From: Chitinophaga sp. H8
GTDB lineage: Bacteria; Bacteroidota; Bacteroidia; Chitinophagales; Chitinophagaceae
Assembly (NCBI RefSeq): GCF_040567655.1
Contig: NZ_JBEXAC010000003.1
Coordinates: forward strand, 434,001-498,000
DNA length: 64,000 nucleotides
Direction: 5' to 3'
Both the position numbers and the translations under genes were made by a program. Shown piece after piece: positions 54,290-61,475 of this stretch (the first letter of the stretch is position 1; the number at the start of each line of letters is the position of its first letter). Below the pieces are notes generated by a model. That model was given only the letters and a program-made list of their open reading frames with translations. It ran no database searches and was not told the DNA's origin.

Positions 54290-55504
54290 TTATGCGCTAA
54301 CAGCTTTGTTTACCAGGGAAGCGGCTTCGCTGAGCAGGATCGCAGATTGTACTTTCAGTCCGCTTTCTTCGATCAGTTTTTTAGCTTCTACGGCATTGGT
54401 ACCTTGCAGGCGTACAATGATAGGAACGGTAATGTTACCGATAGACTGGTAAGCATCGATCACCCCTTGTGCCACCCTGTCACAACGAACGATACCACCA
54501 AAGATATTGATGAGGATCGCCTTTACTTTAGGATCTTTCAGGATAATACGGAAACCGGCTTCAACGGTTTGTGCATTGGCGGTACCACCTACGTCCAGGA
54601 AGTTGGCCGGCTCACCACCGCTTAATTTGATCATATCCATGGTAGCCATGGCCAGACCGGCACCATTTACCATACAACCTACGTTACCGTCCAGTTTTAC
54701 AAAGTTCAGGTTGTATTTACCTGCTTCTACTTCTGTAGGGTCTTCTTCGGTAATATCGCGGAGTGCTTCCAGTTCAGGATGGCGCATCAGTGCGTTATCA
54801 TCCAGGTTCATTTTACAATCTACCGCAATGATCTTTTCATCGCTGGTTTTGAATAATGGGTTTATTTCCAGCATGCTGCAGTCCAGACCTACATACGCAT
54901 TGTAGAGGTTGGTAACAAATTTCACCATGTTTTTGAATGCCAGTCCGCTTAAACCGAAGTTGAAAGCAATTTTTCTGGCCTGGAAAGGTTGGAGTGCACC
55001 ACCTGGGTGTACCCATTCTTTAAATATTTTTTCCGGAGTGCTATGTGCCACTTCTTCAATATCCATACCGCCTTCGGTAGAATACATGATTACATTCTGG
55101 CCTTTGGCACGGTCCAGCAGGATAGACAGGTATAATTCCTTTACAGGGTTAGGGCCAGGATAATATACGTCCTGTGCTACCAACACCTTATTTACCAGTT
55201 TACCGGCAGCGCCGGTTTGAATGGTTACCAGGGTGCCTCCTAATATATTGCCGGCAATAGTTTTAACATCTTCTGCATTTTTCCCTACTGCCACCCCTCT
55301 TTGTTCTGTACCGCGCACTTTACCTTTTCCACGTCCACCAGCATGAATTTGTGCTTTTACCACTGCAAATTCGTTGCCATGCTGTACTTTCAATTGCTTG
55401 TAAGCCTCTGCAGCAGCCTCGGGTGTATCTACCGGAATGCCTTCCTGTACAGGTACGTTGTATTTTTTCAACAGTTCTTTAGCCTGATACTCGTGTAAGT
55501 TCAT
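54290..55504 (-). CDS. sucC: Succinate-CoA ligase (ADP-forming), beta subunit
   Basis: TCA-cycle enzyme subunit that makes ATP or GTP from succinyl-CoA. The 404-residue protein begins with the typical MNLHEYQAKELLKKYNVPV, followed by an ATP-grasp domain (VVKAQIHAGGRGKGKV) and the C-terminal flavodoxin-like domain with NIFGGIVRCDRVAQGVI. Length fits the family (about 390-405). The alpha subunit gene sucD is not adjacent, as is common in Bacteroidota. A 15-base palindrome lies 14 bases upstream of the start codon, and a strong terminator follows. Confidence 0.97.
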   Translation of the reverse strand: MNLHEYQAKELLKKYNVPVQEGIPVDTPEAAAEAYKQLKVQHGNEFAVVKAQIHAGGRGKGKVRGTEQRGVAVGKNAEDVKTIAGNILGGTLVTIQTGAAGKLVNKVLVAQDVYYPGPNPVKELYLSILLDRAKGQNVIMYSTEGGMDIEEVAHSTPEKIFKEWVHPGGALQPFQARKIAFNFGLSGLAFKNMVKFVTNLYNAYVGLDCSMLEINPLFKTSDEKIIAVDCKMNLDDNALMRHPELEALRDITEEDPTEVEAGKYNLNFVKLDGNVGCMVNGAGLAMATMDMIKLSGGEPANFLDVGGTANAQTVEAGFRIILKDPKVKAILINIFGGIVRCDRVAQGVIDAYQSIGNITVPIIVRLQGTNAVEAKKLIEESGLKVQSAILLSEAASLVNKAVSA

Positions 55505-55517
55505 CGGATCAAATTTG

Positions 55518-55532
55518 GCGCTAAATTAGCGC
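55518..55532. promoter_or_regulatory. 15-base palindrome upstream of sucC
   Basis: GCGCTAA and TTAGCGC flank a single A, 14 bases before the sucC ATG. It could be an operator or part of the sucC 5' UTR. No protein is identified. Confidence 0.3.
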
Positions 55533-55577
55533 TTTATGATTTAAATATAAAACCGTAGTCATTTGTGAATTAAAAAA

Positions 55578-55585
55578 TAACTTTG
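55578..55585 (+). promoter_or_regulatory. -7 promoter element of punA
   Basis: TAACTTTG fits TAnnTTTG exactly, 70 bases before the punA ATG. The -33 box is not clear. Confidence 0.5.
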
Positions 55586-55655
55586 CGCCAATTTATTATT
55601 TGCGCTGACAGGTAAACGGCGACAGGGATATACCGGATAATAAAAAGACTGACCC

Positions 55656-56477
55656 ATGAGTGAATTATTACAGCAGATCACTGCGGCAAGCGATTATATT
55701 AAACAATTCTGGCAGGACACCCCGGTAGCGGGGATCATCCTGGGCAGCGGGCTGGGCAATCTGGCAGGAGATATTACCGGTAAAGTGGAAATAGCCTACG
55801 GGGATATCCCGTATTTTCCGGAGTCTACAGTAGAAGGGCATTCCGGGAAACTGATCCTGGGCTATATGCAAAATAAGCCGGTAGTAGCGATGGCAGGCCG
55901 TTTTCATTATTATGAAGGCTTTTCCATGCAGCAGGTGACTTTTCCGGTAAGAGTGATGAAAGCCCTGGGTATACAGACATTATTCATTTCCAATGCTGCC
56001 GGTGGTATGAATGCGGCTTTTGAAGTAGGCGACCTTATGATCATTAAAGATCATATTAACCTGCAGCCGGAACATCCGCTGAGAGGCCGGAATGAAAATA
56101 CGTTGGGGCCGCGTTTTCCGGATATGAGCGAGCCTTATGCGAAAAGCCTGATCAACAGCGCCATGAAAATTGCCGGCGACAACAATATATCTTTACATAC
56201 CGGCGTATATGTAGGCGTGCAGGGCCCCACCTTTGAAACCAGGGCAGAATATAAATATATGCATATCATAGGGGGAGATGCCGTGGGTATGAGCACCGTA
56301 CCGGAAGTAATAGTGGCAGCACATGCCGGTTTACAGGTATTTGCCATGAGTGTGATTACCGATATCGGGATACGGGAGGAAGAAAATGTAATTACACATG
56401 AGGAAGTATTGCAGGCAGCTAAAGCGGCAGAGCCGAAGCTAACGCTTATCTTCAGGGAATTGATCCAACAGTTATAA
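55656..56477 (+). CDS. punA: Purine-nucleoside phosphorylase
   Basis: Splits inosine or guanosine (and deoxy forms) with phosphate to base plus ribose 1-phosphate in the cytoplasm. The 273-residue protein matches the trimeric PNP family: phosphate-binding GIILGSGLGNLAGDI and the GRFHYYEG segment near residue 82, the ISNAAGGMN stretch and the base-binding GPTFETRAEYKYM and GMSTVPEVIVAAHAGL motifs with Glu and Asn. It is 18 bases from the porin gene, which is probably in the same operon; this pairing is common in Bacteroidota. Confidence 0.96.
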   Translation: MSELLQQITAASDYIKQFWQDTPVAGIILGSGLGNLAGDITGKVEIAYGDIPYFPESTVEGHSGKLILGYMQNKPVVAMAGRFHYYEGFSMQQVTFPVRVMKALGIQTLFISNAAGGMNAAFEVGDLMIIKDHINLQPEHPLRGRNENTLGPRFPDMSEPYAKSLINSAMKIAGDNNISLHTGVYVGVQGPTFETRAEYKYMHIIGGDAVGMSTVPEVIVAAHAGLQVFAMSVITDIGIREEENVITHEEVLQAAKAAEPKLTLIFRELIQQL

Positions 56478-56495
56478 TATTTGTACCATTATCGG

Positions 56496-58478
56496 ATGAG
56501 GCAACTTTTTATCATACTCGGCTTGCTGATTTTCTGCGGAAATCAATTAATGGCACAATTCAATACGGGTGGGCGTTTTGGTAATATGGGCGGCGGCGGT
56601 GGCGGCAGCAGTAAAATGCAGCGGGATACCACCAAGCATGAGCATGAGGTAGATACCCTCACCCTCACTTACCAATACCTGGGCGAACCTACCCTGTTTA
56701 AACTGGATTCGTCTGTCAATAAATTTGACCTGAACTACCTGCGGGTACCGGCCAGCTATGTATTCCTGGGCAATAACGGGAATGCCGCCAGAAATATCAT
56801 TTTTACCCCCCGTATGCAGGCAGGCTTTGACGCAGGCTTTCATTCGTACGACGTATATGGTTATTCGCATGAAAATGCCAGGTTCTACAGAACTACCAAA
56901 CCATATTCCGAACTGCATTACATGATAGGCAGCAAACAGGAACAACTGATCCAGGTATCCCACACCCAGAACCGGGGCGAAAATTTTAACTTTTCTTTTG
57001 ACTACCGCAAAGTCAATTCACCGGGATACTACCGCACCCAAAATACCAATCATGACACTTACCGGGTTACTGCCAACTATCAGAGCCAGAACAAAAGGTA
57101 TCATCTTTATTTGAGCTATTTCCTCAATAAGCTGAATGGTGGTGAAAATGGGGGGATCCGGAGCGATACCTTTCTGAATAAGGACCGGTACAAGGAACGC
57201 CGTACCATTGATGTAAACCTGGGGAATAATGAAGCACCAACCCAGGGATTCTTTGGCACCTCCATACCGGTTAAGTCTGCCTATCAGGAAGCCGGCTTTT
57301 TGCTGCAGCAGCAGTACGACTGGGGAAAAGGGGATACGGTCCATGTAAATGATACCACCCAATATTATAAGTTTGATCCGGTATTCCGGGTACAGTATAC
57401 TTTCAAGTATAACCAGAATACCTACGAATTTATTGATAATCAACCAGATGAAACCTTCTACACCCAGAAGTACGGGTTTGCGTATATCCCTGATACTTCC
57501 GTGTTTGCCAAACATAAGTGGCGGAACATCTCCAATGATATCTCCCTGGTCCAATTCCCGGTAAGAGGTAATCTGGCGCATTTTATCAACCTGGGAGCAC
57601 GCTTTGAAAATATTTCCGGCACCTTCCTCGACGCAGATATCAGTTTCAGCAACCTGGTCCTGCATGGAGAATACCGCAATAAAACCAGGAACCAGAAGTG
57701 GGACTTCTCTGCCAAAGGTGAATTTTATGCACTCGGACAGAATATAGGCGACTATAATGCCAGTGCCATGCTGAGCAGATACCTGAATGAAACACTGGGC
57801 AATATCCGGTTTGCCTTTAAGAATGTGAATGCCGAACCATCTTATGTGTATAAATACTTTAACAGTAACCGGGACACCTGGTATAATGATAATCTGAAAA
57901 AGGAAAATACAATCCAGCTGCAGTTTGCTGCGGATAACACCAAACTGAAATATAATCTGGCGGTCAACTATTTCATCTTCACCAACTATACTTATTTCAA
58001 AGACGCCTATCACAGCGATCAGTTTACCTCCCTGTTTAATATGCTGCAAATAGTATTCAGCAAACAGTTTACCGTGGGCCGGTTCAACTGGTATGCCGAC
58101 CTCGCGTTTCAGCAGTTACATGGTACGGCACCCATTAATCTGCCTACCATCTGGACGCGGCACAGATTTGCATATGAAAATAAACTGTTTAACAACCTGA
58201 ACCTGATGACCGGGATAGAGGCGAAATATAACACTTCCTATTATGCGGATGATTACTCCCCTTTGACCGGGCAGTTCTTTTATCAGCAACAAAATAAGAT
58301 CAGCCTGGCTTATCCGGATCTGGCAGCATTCCTCAATTTCCGGATCAAATCACTCACTGCCTATATCCGGGCGGAGAACCTGAATACCTTTTTCGGGAAA
58401 AATAATTTTGCAGCCAATCTGTATCCTTACAACGACTTTATGTTCAGGGTGGGGCTGCGGTGGTGGTTTGTAAACTAG
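56496..58478 (+). CDS. Putative porin (Bacteroidota porin family)
   Basis: An outer membrane beta-barrel of 660 residues. The signal peptide (LIFCGNQLMAQ) is followed by a Gly-rich stretch (GGRFGNMGGGGGG), then alternating aromatic/polar strands with no plug domain; the last strand ends RVGLRWWFVN, as expected for BAM recognition. The pattern fits the 'putative porin' family of Bacteroidota, solute unknown. A TTG at 56481 opens the frame, but ATG 56496 gives a normal signal peptide. Heptad repeats overlap the stop codon and fill the gap behind it. Confidence 0.85.
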   Translation: MRQLFIILGLLIFCGNQLMAQFNTGGRFGNMGGGGGGSSKMQRDTTKHEHEVDTLTLTYQYLGEPTLFKLDSSVNKFDLNYLRVPASYVFLGNNGNAARNIIFTPRMQAGFDAGFHSYDVYGYSHENARFYRTTKPYSELHYMIGSKQEQLIQVSHTQNRGENFNFSFDYRKVNSPGYYRTQNTNHDTYRVTANYQSQNKRYHLYLSYFLNKLNGGENGGIRSDTFLNKDRYKERRTIDVNLGNNEAPTQGFFGTSIPVKSAYQEAGFLLQQQYDWGKGDTVHVNDTTQYYKFDPVFRVQYTFKYNQNTYEFIDNQPDETFYTQKYGFAYIPDTSVFAKHKWRNISNDISLVQFPVRGNLAHFINLGARFENISGTFLDADISFSNLVLHGEYRNKTRNQKWDFSAKGEFYALGQNIGDYNASAMLSRYLNETLGNIRFAFKNVNAEPSYVYKYFNSNRDTWYNDNLKKENTIQLQFAADNTKLKYNLAVNYFIFTNYTYFKDAYHSDQFTSLFNMLQIVFSKQFTVGRFNWYADLAFQQLHGTAPINLPTIWTRHRFAYENKLFNNLNLMTGIEAKYNTSYYADDYSPLTGQFFYQQQNKISLAYPDLAAFLNFRIKSLTAYIRAENLNTFFGKNNFAANLYPYNDFMFRVGLRWWFVN

Positions 58479-58652
58479 CTGTTAGCTATTAGCCGTTGGC
58501 TTTTAGCTATTATGTTATGTTGGTAAAACCAGCTATTAGCTTATGGCTGTTAACCTTTAGCCTTTGCTCTTGTGTTATGTTAGTAGATATTTAATATAAT
58601 GCCATTAGCAATGTAGGTGCTAACAGCTAATAGCCAACAGCTAAAAGCTACC
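58475..58652. repeat. Inverted TTAGCTG-type heptad arrays behind the porin gene
   Basis: The left arm (58475-58509) holds five heptads: CTAGCTG, TTAGCTA, TTAGCCG, TTGGCTT, TTAGCTA. The right arm (58619-58652) holds the same family in the opposite orientation: GCTAACA, GCTAATA, GCCAACA, GCTAAAA. A degenerate stretch lies at about 58531-58563. The left arm includes the porin stop codon, and the right arm ends 4 bases before the -33 box of the next gene. Confidence 0.78.
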
Positions 58653-58656
58653 TCTA

Positions 58657-58686
58657 TTGCTTTTCCATAAAATGGTAGTAAATTTG
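58657..58686 (+). promoter_or_regulatory. Promoter of the HYC_CC_PP gene
   Basis: TTG (58657-58659), a 19-base spacer and TAAATTTG (58679-58686) form an exact Bacteroidota promoter, 15 bases before the start codon. Confidence 0.85.
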
Positions 58687-58700
58687 CATAAGTATTAATC

Positions 58701-59090
58701 ATGAAGAAGTTCGCCGTCATATTAATTGCCGTACTGTATACCGCTATTACCAGCGGTTTTACAGTAAACCTGCATTATTGCATGGGCAAGCTGGCGTCTA
58801 TTGATATGCTGCAAACCCCTTCTGATGCATGTAATAAGTGCGGAAAAACGGATAAAGGAAGCGATTGCTGCAAAAACGAGCTGAAATACTGCAAGGTCAC
58901 CGAAGTACACCAGGCCGCCAAAACGCTGCATCAGGATGCCCCACTGGCTATTGACCTGCAATTGCCGGTGAATAGCCTTCCTGTACCTGCGGTATCTTTT
59001 ACCCCTGCATTTGCAGCTTATGATCACCATGCCCCGCCTGATGGGGAAACTATCCCCCTTTTCCTGCGTAACTGCACCTTTTTGATCTGA
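58701..59090 (+). CDS. HYC_CC_PP-family small exported protein
   Basis: A 129-residue protein with a signal peptide or N-terminal anchor (about 1-20). It shows the three marks for which the family is named: HYC at 25-27, a Cys pair at 56-57 (GSDCCKNE), and PP at 112-113 (HHAPPDG). Further Cys residues at 44, 47, 64 and 125 and His at 109-110 make a plausible metal site; the CNKC spacing fits a CxxC site. The family function is not established. The genes behind it (HMA protein, HMA-AraC regulator, His/Met-rich barrel) suggest copper or another thiophilic metal. Confidence 0.82.
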   Translation: MKKFAVILIAVLYTAITSGFTVNLHYCMGKLASIDMLQTPSDACNKCGKTDKGSDCCKNELKYCKVTEVHQAAKTLHQDAPLAIDLQLPVNSLPVPAVSFTPAFAAYDHHAPPDGETIPLFLRNCTFLI

Positions 59091-59196
59091 TGTACCCCAT
59101 TGAATGGCAAGGTGAAGCCTTTCACCCATTGCGCTGATGCCCGTTTCCGGGTACTTTCTCTTTAATTATTATTTATTTACGTAATTCAATCAGATC

Positions 59197-59742
59197 ATGA
59201 AAACGTTCGCTATCATATTAATGTCAATAGGTATATCATTCAGTGCCCAGGCACAGTATAAAAAAGCATCTTTACAGGCAGCAGGCCTTACTTGCGCGAT
59301 GTGTTCCCAGGCTACTTACAAAGCCCTGAAAACCCTCCCTTTTGTGGATAAAATTGATACAGACCTGAACAACACCACCTTTGTACTGACTTTCAAGCCG
59401 GCAGCTGCTATCAGCATCGATGAAATGAAGGCCAAAGTGGAGGATGCAGGATTTTCTGTAGCCAAACTGGTATTAACCGCAGATTTTGACCAGGTAAAAG
59501 TGGAAAATGATGCGCATATCACCTATGCAGGCAATACCCTGCATTTCGTAAATGTGAAGGACCAGGTGTTACAGGGGGAAAAGGAAATTACCGTGATCGA
59601 CAAGGATTTTGTTTCTGCCAAACAGTTTAAAAAATTCAGTACACAAACCACCATGCCTTGTTATAAAACCGGGGTGATGGGAGATTGTTGCAAAACTTCC
59701 GGCAAAACAAACGCACAGCGTATCTGGCACGTAACTATTTAA
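59197..59742 (+). CDS. Exported heavy-metal-associated (HMA) domain protein
   Basis: A 181-residue periplasmic protein: signal peptide (about 1-19, SFSAQAQ), then an HMA domain (about 23-92) with the metal motif GLTCAMC (Cys33, Cys36) and the closing KVEDAGFSV. The C-terminal half is a beta-rich segment with a second Cys cluster, CYKTGVMGDCC (Cys155, 164, 165). HMA domains bind Cu(I) and similar ions. It probably carries metal in the periplasm for export or storage. It lies 106 bases after the HYC_CC_PP gene and is followed by a hairpin. Confidence 0.87.
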   Translation: MKTFAIILMSIGISFSAQAQYKKASLQAAGLTCAMCSQATYKALKTLPFVDKIDTDLNNTTFVLTFKPAAAISIDEMKAKVEDAGFSVAKLVLTADFDQVKVENDAHITYAGNTLHFVNVKDQVLQGEKEITVIDKDFVSAKQFKKFSTQTTMPCYKTGVMGDCCKTSGKTNAQRIWHVTI

Positions 59743-59767
59743 GCAGTGACACCATAAAATGTATGGC

Positions 59768-59802
59768 ATCCGGTGTGGTATAACAGTATTGCCACACCGG
59801 AT
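59768..59802. other. Perfect 11-bp hairpin between the HMA and outer membrane protein genes
   Basis: ATCCGGTGTGG (59768-59778) pairs with CCACACCGGAT (59792-59802) across 13 bases. No T-run follows on either strand, so it may be a processing or stability element rather than a terminator. Confidence 0.45.
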
Positions 59803-59850
59803 CCTGTGAACGGTGTAATCCTTATTTTCCAACCATTTGTAACAGCTTAA

Positions 59851-60711
59851 ATGAAAAAATTTATTATCATATTAATAAGCAGCCTTTGTATAGGGGGCTA
59901 TGCTTTTTCGCAGGAATTGTATGTATCTACGGAGCCAGCCAGCAATATGCCGGCCAATTCATTCGGGATCCGGTTTACCGACAAGGTATTTAAAATGGAG
60001 CATGATGGCCGTACCGGTATGCGTTTTGAACCGGAACTGATGTTTGGGATCAATAAAAAGCTGATGGTGCACGTCATTGGGTATGCTTCCAATATGATGC
60101 AATCTTCCATAAGAGCAGAAGGTGGTAGCATTTATGCTAAATACCGCTTTTTATCAAATGATGAGCTGCATTCTCATTTCCGTATGGCCGCTTATGTAAA
60201 AGGATCTGTGATTGACAACCCTTTTTATCCGAAGATGGAAGGGCATGGATTTACAAAACCTTATAATAACGCAGAACAGGACCTGGAAGGTAACACTTCT
60301 GGCTTTACAGGAGGGGTCGTGGCCACGCAATTAATCCATAAACTGGCCTTGTCCGGTATTGTGGGATATAACCGTTATATGAACAACGTAAAAGATAACC
60401 TTCCGGATAATATTTCCCGTAATGCAGTAAATTATAGTTTGTCGGCCGGTTATTTGTTGTTGCCGGTAAAGTATAAGAGCTATGAGCAAACTAATGTAAA
60501 CCTGTATGTTGAGTTGCTGGGAAAATCAAATACAGATGCCGTGAGCAGGAACTATTACGTAGATATTGCACCGGCCATACAATTCATTTTCAATAGCACC
60601 ACCCGGCTGGATTTTGCTTATCGTACCCAACTGGCAGGGGATATGCCGAGGAATGTTTTTAATACTTTCCTGGTAAGATTTGAACATAATATCTTCAATA
60701 TAAAAAAGTAG
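59851..60711 (+). CDS. Outer membrane beta-barrel protein of the metal cluster, unknown function
   Basis: A 286-residue exported protein: signal peptide (SSLCIGGYAFSQ) and amphipathic strands characteristic of a small beta-barrel, ending VRFEHNIFNIKK. No catalytic motif and no Cys in the mature part. Met is frequent in the first half (NMPANSF, FKMEHDGRTGMRFEPELMFG). It sits 5 bases upstream of the HMA-AraC regulator gene, so the two share a transcript, which ties it to metal handling. Transport or structural role cannot be decided from sequence. Confidence 0.7.
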   Translation: MKKFIIILISSLCIGGYAFSQELYVSTEPASNMPANSFGIRFTDKVFKMEHDGRTGMRFEPELMFGINKKLMVHVIGYASNMMQSSIRAEGGSIYAKYRFLSNDELHSHFRMAAYVKGSVIDNPFYPKMEGHGFTKPYNNAEQDLEGNTSGFTGGVVATQLIHKLALSGIVGYNRYMNNVKDNLPDNISRNAVNYSLSAGYLLLPVKYKSYEQTNVNLYVELLGKSNTDAVSRNYYVDIAPAIQFIFNSTTRLDFAYRTQLAGDMPRNVFNTFLVRFEHNIFNIKK

Positions 60712-60716
60712 CCTTT

Positions 60717-61289
60717 ATGCAGACTTCGGTTTTACACGTTAAAAATATGGTTTGCCCCCGGTGTTTAAAAGTAGTAAGGACTGTGCTGGAAGATCTGGGA
60801 TATAACATTACAGATATTCAGTTAGGAAAGGTAACGGTGAAAGGAGAGGTGAATGATGCGCAGCTGCAGGCCGTCAATGATGCCTTGCAGCCGGAAGGTT
60901 TTTCATTGATGGATGATCGTAAACAGCAGCTGGTAGAAGCCATTAAAAACATTGTTGTAGCCACCGTGCATTATAGCGCACTGGATGAGATGAAGGAGAA
61001 TTTCTCTACCCTGTTGTCCTCAAAATTATTGAAGGATTATCATTACCTGAGTAATCTGTTTTCCGAAATGGAAGATACCACGATAGAACAATATATTATT
61101 CAGCAAAAAATAGAAAGAGTAAAAGAGCTGCTGGCATATGATGAGTTAACCCTCAGTGAAATAGCTTATAAGCTGGGGTATAGCAGTGTAGCGCATTTAT
61201 CCGGACAATTTAAAAAAGTAACCGGGCTTACCCCCAGCAAGTTCAAGCAATTGAAGGGACCGGACAGGAAACCGTTGGACGCTTTGTAA
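60717..61289 (+). CDS. Fusion of an HMA metal-binding domain with an AraC-type DNA-binding domain
   Basis: A 190-residue cytoplasmic regulator. Residues 1-65 are an HMA domain with Cys13-Pro-Arg-Cys16 in KNMVCPRCLKVV. A helical linker (about 68-110) leads to an AraC HTH domain (about 100-180) with two helix-turn-helix motifs, LTLSEIAYKLGYSSVAHLSGQFKKVTG and the preceding YIIQQKIERVKELL in shorter form. The obvious reading is a metal sensor: the CxxC site binds Cu(I) or a similar ion and alters DNA binding. It has no ligand cupin domain as in classical AraC. It is coupled to the upstream outer membrane protein gene and faces a promoter for the next unit 60 bases downstream. Confidence 0.85.
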   Translation: MQTSVLHVKNMVCPRCLKVVRTVLEDLGYNITDIQLGKVTVKGEVNDAQLQAVNDALQPEGFSLMDDRKQQLVEAIKNIVVATVHYSALDEMKENFSTLLSSKLLKDYHYLSNLFSEMEDTTIEQYIIQQKIERVKELLAYDELTLSEIAYKLGYSSVAHLSGQFKKVTGLTPSKFKQLKGPDRKPLDAL

Positions 61290-61349
61290 ACCGGGAAATG
61301 TTGTAACATACTTCTATAATTGTGTAATGCCTTGGGGCAGGAGGCAAAG

Positions 61350-61357
61350 TACCTTTG
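61350..61357 (+). promoter_or_regulatory. -7 promoter element of the His/Met-rich outer membrane protein unit
   Basis: TACCTTTG fits TAnnTTTG exactly. The nearest TTG (61332-61334) is only 15 bases away instead of 19, as can happen with promoters opened by an activator. The HMA-AraC protein encoded just upstream is a candidate. Confidence 0.55.
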
Positions 61358-61395
61358 TAGCATACTAACAGAAAAGAACGTAATACATCAAGATT

Positions 61396-61467
61396 ATGAA
61401 AAAAGTACTAGTGGGAATATTACGGTTTATTCAGTCATTATTTGTTAAGAAGAACTGTTGTAAATAA
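61396..61467 (+). CDS. Short cationic peptide with a Cys pair near the C-terminus
   Basis: A 23-codon frame starts about 33 bases after the predicted transcription start and ends 8 bases before the outer membrane protein gene. It encodes MKKVLVGILRFIQSLF followed by VKKNCCK: an amphipathic or membrane-binding helix with basic ends and a terminal Cys pair. The Cys pair next to metal genes suggests metal binding or a role as leader peptide for the downstream gene. Coding is inferred from position, composition and the clean ATG-to-TAA frame; no homologue is known to me. Confidence 0.5.
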   Translation: MKKVLVGILRFIQSLFVKKNCCK

Positions 61468-61475
61468 TAGTAGTT

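Noticed and set aside
57018..58049. 343-codon open frame on the minus strand inside the porin gene
   Set aside because: It lies entirely opposite a well-supported porin, has no recognisable domain, and its composition (many Ile, Gly and Cys from reverse-read codons) is typical of an antisense artefact.
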